Shown one piece after another: positions 1 to 7,198 of a stretch of DNA of 47,901 bases. The notes below the pieces were generated by a model that saw nothing but the letters and a program-made list of their open reading frames with translations, was not told where the DNA came from and did no database searches. The stretch is from Bacillota bacterium (GTDB lineage: Bacteria > Bacillota > Clostridia > Acetivibrionales > DTU013), in assembly GCA_029778665.1 (NCBI GenBank), contig JAKOPX010000002.1, forward strand, positions 1-47,901, read 5' to 3'. Numbering within the stretch: the first letter of the stretch is position 1; each line of letters starts with the position of its first letter. The translations under genes and the position numbers were made by a program.

Positions 1-304
1 CGTCCCTGTAGTAAACCCTTATATAAGTGGTATCACCGCGGTCTCCGTCCGCATTGTGCTTTGCGATGTATATCTCCACGTTTTTCTTTATGTCAACAAA
101 AATCCTGTCAAAAATGTCTGTCTGCATCAGCCGGATAATGGAATCTATATATTTTATCGGAGGATGGTTCGATTTTGGCTCGATCAGCACCGGCAGCCTG
201 GACCTGTTGTCCGGGCTCAATATCCTGATATGTATACTTCCTGGTTCGATGCTGTTCTCGGTAGGATACAGCATATCTTTTTCGAAAAGGATTTCCGTAC
301 TCAT
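1..304 (-). CDS. Unrecognised protein, N-terminal part (runs off the window)
   Basis: An open frame of 101 codons with no stop begins at the ATG at 304 and leaves the window at position 1, so the C-terminus is missing. A clear GGAGG lies about 7 bases upstream of the ATG, which supports this start. The visible protein is hydrophilic (begins MSTEILFEKDMLYPTENS), with mixed charged and beta-type stretches and no signal peptide or membrane segment. I recognise no family. It follows the lytic transglycosylase gene by about 60 bp and may be its last operon partner. A 9-bp AT-rich stem (340-348 with 357-365) spans the stop codon of the preceding gene but lacks a U-tract, so it is not a convincing terminator. 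Confidence 0.6.
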   Translation of the reverse strand, partial: MSTEILFEKDMLYPTENSIEPGSIHIRILSPDNRSRLPVLIEPKSNHPPIKYIDSIIRLMQTDIFDRIFVDIKKNVEIYIAKHNADGDRGDTTYIRVYYRD

Positions 305-364
305 GCAAAGCCTCCGCACATCAGTATCGACTTCCATGTATGGTATTTCTCTTATAAAATACCA

Positions 365-931
365 TTAAAACTCATTCTCGTAAAGCTTTTTATATATCAG
401 GTAGCTGTTTCTTACTTTTTTCAAATATTTTTCCGTCTCCCTGAATGGTATCCTGTCAAGGGACCTACCTGTAGAGCTCAGTTCTCTGTCGTTAAGCCAC
501 TTTGTGACATTCCCGCTGCCGGCGTTGTATGCGGCAAGGACCAGGTCCGTATCGCCGAATTCATCATACAGCCATGAAAGGTACCAGCATCCTATGTTGA
601 TATTGACCTCCGGATCAAAAAGCATGTCTGTCGTATAATCCTTCAGCCCTATCTTTTCAGCGCTCCACTTGCCCGTGCCCTCGGTGATCTGCATCAGGCC
701 TCTTGCATTTTTTCGGGAAACGGCCGTGTGCCTGAAACTGCTCTCTGCCTTTATGACTGCGAGCACAAGATACGGGTCAAGATTATAGCGTTCTGAATAT
801 TTTATAACAAGATCGCGGTATTTCAGCGGATAAAAAATCCTGGCAACGTCATCGGCAAACAGCATGGTCGCAGCAAACACAACTGCCATGATTACAACTG
901 TTATCAGCTTTATCTTTCTTTTTCCAGCCAA
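365..931 (-). CDS. Lytic transglycosylase, SLT domain, membrane-anchored
   Basis: This 188-residue protein has a short basic N-terminus, one hydrophobic segment (about residues 8-26) that should anchor it outside the membrane, and then a goose-lysozyme-like SLT domain filling the rest. The catalytic glutamate is E63 in AESSF, followed by GLMQI (78-82), the NINIGCWYL stretch and AAYNAG, all family hallmarks. Family members cleave the MurNAc-GlcNAc bond of peptidoglycan to leave 1,6-anhydro ends. The start is a TTG at 931 with AGAGGTG seven bases upstream; no ATG in frame fits as well. It lies downstream of polA-coaE with a gap of about 60 bp and is probably co-transcribed with them. The product is small, essentially the catalytic domain alone. 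Confidence 0.9.
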   Translation of the reverse strand: MAGKRKIKLITVVIMAVVFAATMLFADDVARIFYPLKYRDLVIKYSERYNLDPYLVLAVIKAESSFRHTAVSRKNARGLMQITEGTGKWSAEKIGLKDYTTDMLFDPEVNINIGCWYLSWLYDEFGDTDLVLAAYNAGSGNVTKWLNDRELSSTGRSLDRIPFRETEKYLKKVRNSYLIYKKLYENEF

Positions 932-990
932 ATGAAAACACCTCTTGAAGATTGATGGAAAACACCCTGTTGACGTCTATCACTGCACGG

Positions 991-1602
991 TTATTGCTGC
1001 CATTTTTGCTTTTTCGACAGAAACAGTCTGACTACCGCCTGTTCCAGTTCTTCGATGCTGTTATCGTTTCTGATCACTTCATCAGCCAGTTCCAGGTATT
1101 CGTCATCGCTCATTTGTGAGTCGATCCTGGCTGCAACTTCGTCATAAGTGTATCCGCTTCTTTCCATGACCCGCCTGATCCTTGCCTCTTTGTCAGCAAC
1201 GACTACCCAGATCTCGTCTGCAAGATCCTTAAAGCCTTTCTCTACCGGAATCGGCGCGTCAATCACGATTGTATCCCATTTCCCTGTGCCCTTCAGGATT
1301 TCCACTGTGTCGTAAATTTTCTCAGCTATATATTTATGGGTGATGGCATTGAGCATTTTCAGCTTTTCCGTGTCGGAAAACGCTGCTTTTGCCAGCTTTT
1401 TTCTGTCCAGTTCTCCGTCTTCACCCACTATTTCATTGCCAAAGTATCCAATAAGTTCGTTAAAGGCTTTTCCTCCTGCAGATGTCACACTTTTCGCCAG
1501 CACATCGGCATCGATCACTGCGGCACCGAGGTCCTTCAATATCCTTGCCACCGAGCTCTTCCCACTGCCGATGCCACCGGTTACTCCGATAATTTTCAAC
1601 AT
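991..1602 (-). CDS. coaE: Dephospho-CoA kinase
   Basis: CoaE phosphorylates the 3'-hydroxyl of dephospho-CoA with ATP, the last step of coenzyme A synthesis, in the cytoplasm. The protein (203 residues from the chosen start) opens with the P-loop GVTGGIGSGKSSVAR, followed by the family's AVIDADVLAKSV and VIDAPIPVEKG segments; its length is typical. I chose the ATG at 1602 because GGAAAGG sits six bases before it and homologues begin right at the P-loop strand. The same frame stays open back to 1644, overlapping the end of polA. The polA stop (1631) lies about 30 bases upstream, so the two genes are almost certainly one operon. Confidence 0.95.
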   Translation of the reverse strand: MLKIIGVTGGIGSGKSSVARILKDLGAAVIDADVLAKSVTSAGGKAFNELIGYFGNEIVGEDGELDRKKLAKAAFSDTEKLKMLNAITHKYIAEKIYDTVEILKGTGKWDTIVIDAPIPVEKGFKDLADEIWVVVADKEARIRRVMERSGYTYDEVAARIDSQMSDDEYLELADEVIRNDNSIEELEQAVVRLFLSKKQKWQQ

Positions 1603-1630
1603 TATCATCCTTTCCAGCCATTGTTCTGTT

Positions 1631-4321
1631 CTATTTTGTCTCATACCAGCTGGATCCTGTTCTGACCTCAGCGACTAGCGGCACTTCCAGCCTGACCGCA
1701 TTCTCCATGCATTCCTTCAGTATCCTCTCCACCTCCTCCTTCTCATCCACGCTCGTTTCGACGATCAGTTCGTCGTGTACCTGGAGTATCAGGGCCGATA
1801 TCATTTTACGTGCCCGAAGTTCCTTATATACATTTACCATCGCGATCTTGATGATGTCGGCGGCAGTCCCCTGTATGGGCATGTTCATGGCTACCCGCTC
1901 GCCAAAGGAACGTGTATTGAAACTGGACGATTTAAGTTCGGGCAGATACCTCCTCCTGCCGAATATGGTCTCCACGTAGCCGTGCTGCCTTCCGAACTCC
2001 ACAACGTCGTGCATATATGCCCTGACGCCCGGATATCTGTCCAGGTAATCGTCGATATATTTTCTCGCCTGTTTCCTGGTGATCCCCAGATCCCTCGAAA
2101 GGCTGAAATCCCCTATTCCATACACTATACCGAAGTTGACGGCTTTTGCCCGTGAACGCATCAGAGGCGTGACCTGCTCCTTCGGCACCCTGAATACACT
2201 TGCTGCAGTGGCAGTGTGGATATCTTCGTTGTTCCGGAATGCTGCCCGCATGTTTTCGTCTCCCGCAATATGGGCCAGCACCCTCAGTTCTATCTGCGAA
2301 TAGTCCGCATCAGTCAGCAGGAATTTCTCGTTCTCCGGAACGAAGACCTTCCTGATTTCCCTTCCCATTTCAAGCCTGACAGGTATGTTCTGCAGGTTTG
2401 GTTCTGTGCTGCTTATCCTGCCTGTGGCAGTAACAGTCTGGTTGAAACTCGAATGTATGCGTTCCGTCGCAGGGTTGATCATGTTGAGCAGCCCGTCGGC
2501 ATATGTGGTTTTCAGTTTGATGAGCTGCCTGTATTCGAGTATCCTTGAAACGATCTCATGTTCGCCTGCCAGTTGGTCAAGCACTTCTGCATCGGTCGAA
2601 TAACCGGTCTTGGTCTTCTTTATGACCGGAAGCCCAAGCTTTTCGAAAAGGATCGCGCCAAGCTGTTTGGGAGAATTGATGTTGAATGTTTCACCGGCCA
2701 GTTGATATATGTCCCTTTCGGCAGTTCCTATCTTTTCATCCAGCCTGGACGAGTATTCCTCAAGTCCCTGTCTGTTTACCCTGAACCCCCTGTATTCCAT
2801 GTCTGCCAGTACTTCTATCAGGGGCATCTCGATTTCATAGCACAGTTTTTCCTGGCCGTTTGCCTTGATCTGTCCCCTGATCGCATCCGCGATCCTTGCA
2901 ATGCTGCTGCTGTGCATCACTGCGACGGGAGCCACACGGTCCGCAGGCAGCAGGTAATAAGGAGTATAATTCTTACCTTTGCCGCAGAGATCCTCCACGG
3001 ATTCGAACGTACTGCCCAGGTACAGCTGAGACAGATCGGACAGCGAATACGAACTTCGGGAAGGATCCAGTATGTAGGCGCCGATCATCGTATCGAAGCA
3101 CAGTCCTTCAAACGCGACTCCTTTGCGTTTCAGATAAACCATTAGATTCTTGAGATTGTGCCCGCATTTTTTTATACCTGCATCTGAGAACAGTTTTCCG
3201 AATATCCCGAGGAACTGCTCTTCACTGATGCCTGTCCCGATGCTGACATAAGCATTGCTCCCGGCCCAAGTAAAAGCGATCCCCGACAGCCTGGTCTCGA
3301 ACCGGCTGGTGTGATCGAGCAGATGGCATATCGATATTTCTCCTGCTTCAGCCATTGAAGCAGCCAGCCCTGCAAGCGCAATGGGATCTTCAACGGTCGT
3401 GAATCCGGGTACTTCTGCCCGCACGGCTTCAATCCTTTCACTTGTGTCAAGGCCGAACTTCTCTATCATGCTTTTGAATCCCAGCCTTGTGAAAATCCCG
3501 TAAAGCCTGTCCCTGTCGATTTCTTTGCGCTTAAGTTCATCGAGCGGGCAAAGATCAGGCACGTTCCTCTCGATGGTGGCAAGCCGACGGCTCATGAATG
3601 CCAGGTCCCTGTTGGCTTCAAGCTTTTCGCGCACTGCTTTTTTGCTGATGTTTTCTATATTTTCATATACTCCTTCAAGGGTACCGTAGGCCTGTATCAG
3701 CTCAAGAGCCGTTTTCTCGCCGATTCCCGGGACTCCCGGTATGTTGTCGGATTTGTCACCCATAAGAGCTTTCACGTCGATGAGCTGCGCCGGTGTCACA
3801 CCATATCTTTCGAACACTGCAGCCGCATCGTAATACTCTGTTTCCGTCCTGCCGGCTCTTGTCACAGGTATTATGATCCTTGTAGTTTCAGATGCAAGCT
3901 GCAGTGAATCCCTGTCGCCTGTGACGATCACGACCTGCATTTTCCTGTCTTCGGCGCATTTTGAAACAGAGCCGATTATATCATCAGCCTCATATCCTTC
4001 AGCTTCAAGGCGTTTTATATTCATTGCATCCAGTATTTCTTTCGTATAGGGGACCTGTTCGGCGAGTTCGGGAGGCATCCCCTTCCTGTGGGCTTTATAG
4101 CCGGCGAATTCGCGGTGCCTGAACGTCGGAGCCCTGAGGTCGAAAGCCACGCATATATACTGGGGATCTTCCTCTGCGAGGTACTTGTTCAGTATATTGA
4201 GGAACGCATATATGGCGTTGGTATGAAGCCCGTCCGCCGCAGTAAGCATCTGCGGACCCTGAAGCCCGTAAAAGGCCCTGTTGAGTATGCTGTTTCCGTC
4301 GATCAGCATCAGTTTTTCCAT
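1631..4321 (-). CDS. polA: DNA polymerase I
   Basis: This 896-residue protein fills gaps and removes RNA primers in replication and repair. The N-terminal third is the 5'-3' exonuclease/FEN domain (GDRDSLQLAS, GDKSDNIPGVPGIGEKTA). The middle third has the 3'-5' exonuclease fold region but lacks the DxE metal-binding motif, so proofreading is probably absent, as in many Gram-positive PolA proteins. The C-terminal polymerase domain has motif A (DADYSQIELRVLAHIAGD), motif B (RAKAVNFGIVYG) and motif C (LQVHDELI). The ATG at 4321 has GGAGGTG six bases upstream. It heads the run polA-coaE-lytic transglycosylase. Its upstream gap holds a tandem repeat but no clear consensus promoter. Confidence 0.97.
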   Translation of the reverse strand: MEKLMLIDGNSILNRAFYGLQGPQMLTAADGLHTNAIYAFLNILNKYLAEEDPQYICVAFDLRAPTFRHREFAGYKAHRKGMPPELAEQVPYTKEILDAMNIKRLEAEGYEADDIIGSVSKCAEDRKMQVVIVTGDRDSLQLASETTRIIIPVTRAGRTETEYYDAAAVFERYGVTPAQLIDVKALMGDKSDNIPGVPGIGEKTALELIQAYGTLEGVYENIENISKKAVREKLEANRDLAFMSRRLATIERNVPDLCPLDELKRKEIDRDRLYGIFTRLGFKSMIEKFGLDTSERIEAVRAEVPGFTTVEDPIALAGLAASMAEAGEISICHLLDHTSRFETRLSGIAFTWAGSNAYVSIGTGISEEQFLGIFGKLFSDAGIKKCGHNLKNLMVYLKRKGVAFEGLCFDTMIGAYILDPSRSSYSLSDLSQLYLGSTFESVEDLCGKGKNYTPYYLLPADRVAPVAVMHSSSIARIADAIRGQIKANGQEKLCYEIEMPLIEVLADMEYRGFRVNRQGLEEYSSRLDEKIGTAERDIYQLAGETFNINSPKQLGAILFEKLGLPVIKKTKTGYSTDAEVLDQLAGEHEIVSRILEYRQLIKLKTTYADGLLNMINPATERIHSSFNQTVTATGRISSTEPNLQNIPVRLEMGREIRKVFVPENEKFLLTDADYSQIELRVLAHIAGDENMRAAFRNNEDIHTATAASVFRVPKEQVTPLMRSRAKAVNFGIVYGIGDFSLSRDLGITRKQARKYIDDYLDRYPGVRAYMHDVVEFGRQHGYVETIFGRRRYLPELKSSSFNTRSFGERVAMNMPIQGTAADIIKIAMVNVYKELRARKMISALILQVHDELIVETSVDEKEEVERILKECMENAVRLEVPLVAEVRTGSSWYETK

Positions 4322-4350
4322 ACGGCACCTCCGTCGCCCGTTTTTTCATC

Positions 4351-4386
4351 TATATGTTTTGCCACAGGTATATGTTTTGCTACAGG
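4351..4386. repeat. Tandem 18-bp direct repeat in the polA leader
   Basis: Two 18-bp units (tatatgttttgccacagg at 4351-4368 and tatatgttttgctacagg at 4369-4386) abut with a single C/T difference. They lie 30-65 bases upstream of the polA start, between it and the terminator of the preceding gene. On the coding strand each unit reads as an AAAACATATA-type AT block. They may be a recent slippage duplication around the promoter or a repeated operator. No function can be assigned. Confidence 0.7.
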
Positions 4387-4424
4387 CTATGCTTTCATCC
4401 AACAGGCATCCAATATATTCTACA

Positions 4425-4454
4425 CAAAAAAACGGCTGCCGTAAATGGCAGCCG
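4425..4454 (-). terminator. Intrinsic terminator of the sigma/anti-sigma operon
   Basis: On the minus strand an 8-bp GC-rich stem (CGGCTGCC/GGCAGCCG, 4433-4440 with 4447-4454, 6-base loop) is followed directly by a run of seven T residues. It lies about 20 bases after the anti-sigma stop codon and before polA, so it separates the two units. Confidence 0.9.
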
Positions 4455-4472
4455 CTCCTGTCCTGAATATAA

Positions 4473-5630
4473 CTATCTGGGGTTGATATATACATTGACC
4501 GTAACGAAGCCAGAACCAGCCCTCAGAGAATAGATCTGCCTGTCTACATCCTCTTTTTCCTTTCGCAGCCTGTCTATTTCCCCGACGCTGTCACCGTCTC
4601 CCTTCTCCTTCATTTCATTTATCAGCTGGTCGTATTCATTTGCCTTATCTATCAGCATGTTCAGTTCATCTGTCCTGTCTTCATGGACCATCGCACCGGT
4701 CTGTACGTTTGCCGCTCCGAACGTATCGTTGAGGGCAGCCGCGAAGTTGCCGAAATCCGTCTCGGTAAAGGCCAGAACCAGTTTCAGTTGTGCCTGGGAA
4801 TCCGTTCTGGATGTGTTTTTAACGGTTTGATTCAAAGGACTGTTCTGGACGGATCCCTGGTCGTGACCATAATCGGCTCTATCCCTGTAAAGCATGCCAT
4901 TATTGTCCGTCGCCAGCGCAATGACGGTTTCCATGGCTGCCGCGGTATCTTCTGCATTAACATACATTTCCGAGGTTTTAAAACTTACCGCCCCGTTTTG
5001 CTGCATCGTAAGGGCGTTCAGGCGTTCATGATCCTCAGAACGATTTATCTCAAAAGGCCTCGGACCCATCAGTTTATGGCCCGGTCCGCCGGTTTTCATC
5101 TCTTCTTCAGCCTCGTCCTTCATTGCTTCCGATCGCTCGTTGAACTGAATGTAAAAAGAACCTTCTTCCGTCATGGTAATCCCTGTGCTGCCGTCGAAAA
5201 TCTCTCCTGCAGGTCTTTCTGATGCGCCGGCAGATGTTGCGTTTTGGTCTGTAACGGCTTTTGATCCGAGTCTGGCTGAAAGCAATCCGAATCTCATGAT
5301 GCTGCCGCCAAGGAAGATAAGGAGTATGCCTGCTGCGATCGATGCAAAGGTCTTCGCAGTCCACTTCCTCTTTGTTTTCTCAGCGCCTGATGCATTGAGA
5401 TCTTTTGCAGCTGCGGTCAGTTTTTCATGGAGTCCGTCCCTGAACCCCTCGGGAAGGTCATACAAAGGCACGCTGCGGCAGAGCTTTATTATCCTGACCA
5501 TTTCATCAAGCTCTTCCCTGCATTCGGGACAACTGCTTATATGTTCTTCGAATGACTTTCTTTCAGCGGCACTTAATTCGTCATCTGCATACGCGCTGAT
5601 ATTTTCCCTTACATCCGCACAGTTCATCAT
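4473..5630 (-). CDS. Anti-sigma factor, zinc-finger N-terminus with DUF4349 extracytoplasmic domain
   Basis: The first 40 residues form a zinc-binding anti-sigma domain (H30, C34, C37 in HISSCPEC, the Hx3Cx2C pattern), which in this family binds and silences the partner ECF sigma factor. One membrane segment follows (about residues 105-130). The outside part carries the DUF4349 pattern with a coiled-coil stretch and ends in GFVTVNVYINPR. Total length is about 385 residues. The start at 5630 is preceded by AAAGGAGG at 7 bases; ATG at 5627 is equally possible, and an open extension to 5666 overlaps the sigma gene. Placement 20 bases after the sigma gene stop supports co-transcription. The signal sensed by the outer domain cannot be read from sequence; regulated proteolysis is the usual release route (inference). 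Confidence 0.85.
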   Translation of the reverse strand: MMNCADVRENISAYADDELSAAERKSFEEHISSCPECREELDEMVRIIKLCRSVPLYDLPEGFRDGLHEKLTAAAKDLNASGAEKTKRKWTAKTFASIAAGILLIFLGGSIMRFGLLSARLGSKAVTDQNATSAGASERPAGEIFDGSTGITMTEEGSFYIQFNERSEAMKDEAEEEMKTGGPGHKLMGPRPFEINRSEDHERLNALTMQQNGAVSFKTSEMYVNAEDTAAAMETVIALATDNNGMLYRDRADYGHDQGSVQNSPLNQTVKNTSRTDSQAQLKLVLAFTETDFGNFAAALNDTFGAANVQTGAMVHEDRTDELNMLIDKANEYDQLINEMKEKGDGDSVGEIDRLRKEKEDVDRQIYSLRAGSGFVTVNVYINPR

Positions 5631-5649
5631 CTCCAACCCTCCTTTCACC

Positions 5650-6246
5650 TTATTTGACGTAATCATCGGTCAAAAGTTCCGTTCTTGCCGACAAAACATT
5701 GCGAAGTGCCTGTCTTGCCCTGTTGATCCTCGATTTCACCGTACCACCCGGTATATCGAGGATCTGTGCGATTTCTTCGTAACTCAGACCGTTGAGATCC
5801 CTCAGCGTTATCACTATCCTCTGATCTTCCGGCAGGCTGTTTATCGCGTCATTCACGATGCTCCGCAGTTCCGCCCGCTCTGCCAGTTCATCAGGGAGGG
5901 GATCGTCACTGACGATCTGGCGCCTCATTTCACCGTCATCCATATGTATGTCCTCGTCGATCGAAATCACTTTCCTGTTCTTCCTTTTCCTTATTTCATC
6001 AAGACACACGTTTGTAGTGATCCTATAGACCCACGTTGAAAAAGACGATTGCTCCTTGAAACCGGAAATCGACCTGAACACCCTGATGAAGGCTTCCTGT
6101 GCAAGATCTGCGGCATCTTCCTGGTTGCCTGTCATCCTCAGGGCAAGATTGTATACCTTTTTCTGATATGCTTCTATCAGCTGCTCAAAGGCTGCGACAT
6201 CGCCAGCCTTGGCTTTGCTGATCAAAAGCCTCTCGTTTTGGTCCAT
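5650..6246 (-). CDS. ECF-type RNA polymerase sigma factor (SigW/RpoE-like)
   Basis: This 198-residue protein has only sigma regions 2 and 4. Region 2 is seen in DAADLAQEAFIRVFRSISGF and FSTWVYRITTNVCLDEIRKRK. A short acidic linker (SIDEDIHMDDGEM) follows, then region 4 with the helix-turn-helix NGLSYEEIAQILDIPGGTVKSRINRAR. It should direct RNA polymerase to a stress regulon when freed from the anti-sigma factor encoded next. The ATG at 6246 has a G-rich Shine-Dalgarno-like tract (AGGGGG) about 13 bases upstream, which is long. A near-consensus housekeeping promoter lies 57 bases before the start, so basal expression does not depend on self-activation. Its own regulon cannot be inferred here. 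Confidence 0.93.
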   Translation of the reverse strand: MDQNERLLISKAKAGDVAAFEQLIEAYQKKVYNLALRMTGNQEDAADLAQEAFIRVFRSISGFKEQSSFSTWVYRITTNVCLDEIRKRKNRKVISIDEDIHMDDGEMRRQIVSDDPLPDELAERAELRSIVNDAINSLPEDQRIVITLRDLNGLSYEEIAQILDIPGGTVKSRINRARQALRNVLSARTELLTDDYVK

Positions 6247-6302
6247 AGGATTTTGTGACCCCCTGCAAAAAATAAGCGTAAATTTACAAGCGCTCCTGTT
6301 AG

Positions 6303-6331
6303 ATTATACATTAATTATACGAACTTTGTAA
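6303..6331 (-). promoter_or_regulatory. Sigma-A type promoter of the ECF sigma/anti-sigma operon
   Basis: On the minus strand TTACAA (6326-6331) and TATAAT (6303-6308) are separated by exactly 17 bases. The predicted transcription start near 6296 leaves a leader of about 50 bases before the sigma gene. Confidence 0.8.
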
Positions 6332-6472
6332 CCACAAAAAAAATACAGCGCGGTACAGGCATCCGGGCCAAAGATGAACCGTAACAGCATCCCGCCTGAT
6401 GGATGAACCGTGACGACCTCCGGCCCTGGTACTGGTATCGGATATTTAAATCCAAAACACCGCCTGATTTCA

Positions 6473-6708
6473 CAAAAGCCGTGCAGGCGGCCGATCTGCA
6501 TTTGGGATTGCTTCGTTAACAGCTGCAAGCCGGCTCATCCGCTCCAATGAGGGCGCTGGTCACTCGCCGTCCATGGCTCGGGACCAGCGCCGGCAGCGTC
6601 CGTGCTGCCGGTTGTGGTTCCTGGCGCCTCATTCGAGCTGCATGAGCCGGATGCAGCTGTAAAACTCGCAGCCCATCAATGCGTGATCGGTCACCTGCAC
6701 GGCTTTTG
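6473..6708. repeat. Dispersed long-hairpin element, copy 1
   Basis: The two ends are a perfect 15-bp inverted repeat (CAAAAGCCGTGCAGG at 6473-6487 with its complement at 6694-6708). Moving inward, further paired blocks are CCGATC/GATCGG, CAGCTGCA/TGCAGCTG, CCGGCTCAT/ATGAGCCGG and GCTC-AATGAGG/CCTCATT-GAGC, so nearly the whole 236 bp folds back on itself. The inner core carries two short hairpins: GCGCTGGTC/GACCAGCGC with a 20-base loop, and CCGGCAGC/GCTGCCGG. A second copy with an almost identical core but different arms is at 27272-27507. The element lies between the broken murA and the sigma-factor promoter. It carries no believable gene. It could be a mobile palindromic element or a structured RNA. 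Confidence 0.85.
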
Positions 6709-6723
6709 CCTGAATCCTTATGC

Positions 6724-6815
6724 ATCCGGGTGGATCAGTCAGCATGCCCGATACCCGGGCCGACTGCCGCTTCGTACTCTTATTTGTGCCCGAAAAGTAA
6801 CGCACCCACCCGGAT
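6724..6815. repeat. 10-bp inverted repeat bracketing the murA break
   Basis: ATCCGGGTGG at 6724-6733 is exactly complementary to CCACCCGGAT at 6806-6815. The right arm is the murA codons for Tyr-Pro-Gly-Gly just before the catalytic cysteine; the left arm lies about 15 bases from the end of hairpin-element copy 1. The 72 bases between the arms have no similarity to murA. It may mark a rearrangement end, or be chance. Confidence 0.55.
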
Positions 6816-7149
6816 AGCTAATAGTCACACAGCCGCACCTGGCAAGCATCGGGCCCATGAAAATGATCGAGGAACGCATCTCAGCCGCCAGTTCGACAGG
6901 GATCCTGGTCTCGTTCAGCCCTGCCGAATTCACGATTATCACATCGTCCTCGATTTTCACGCTGCAGCCTATCTTCCGTAGTATACTGATCATAATTTCG
7001 ACATCTCTTATCCTGGGACAGTTTTTGATGACGCTTTCGCCGGCGTTAAGCAAAGATGCTGCCAAAATCGGCAATACGGCATTTTTGGAGCCTTCGATCC
7101 CAATCTCGCCCTGGAGCCTGGCGCCTCCTGTAATAACCAACCTGCTCAT
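6739..7149 (-). pseudogene. murA: Truncated UDP-N-acetylglucosamine 1-carboxyvinyltransferase (murA remnant)
   Basis: From the ATG at 7149 (GAGGTG six bases upstream) the frame encodes a good MurA N-terminus: GSKNAVLPILAA with the substrate-binding K22-N23, and LARCGCVTISYPGGC ending at the active-site cysteine C116. Homology stops there. Twenty unrelated residues follow to a stop at 6739, giving 136 residues against roughly 420 for the family, so most of the fold is missing and the product cannot be active. No MurA C-terminal sequence was found in any frame down to the sigma gene. The gene follows ftsW by 49 bases, its usual dcw neighbourhood. A palindromic element begins about 30 bases beyond the stop. 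A functional murA must exist elsewhere, or the break is an assembly join. Confidence 0.85.
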
Positions 7150-7198
7150 AAAAACACCTCGCACACATTTCATCTTATGCGTTAAATTTACAATATGT

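Noticed and set aside
340-365. Terminator after the lytic transglycosylase gene
   Set aside because: The 9-bp stem is AT-rich and no U-tract follows.
6516-6725. Minus-strand peptide in hairpin element copy 1 that resembles one in copy 2 (shared LPALVPSHGRRVT)
   Set aside because: Most base differences between the copies change the amino acid, the frame has no ribosome site, and stem pairing explains the conservation better than coding.
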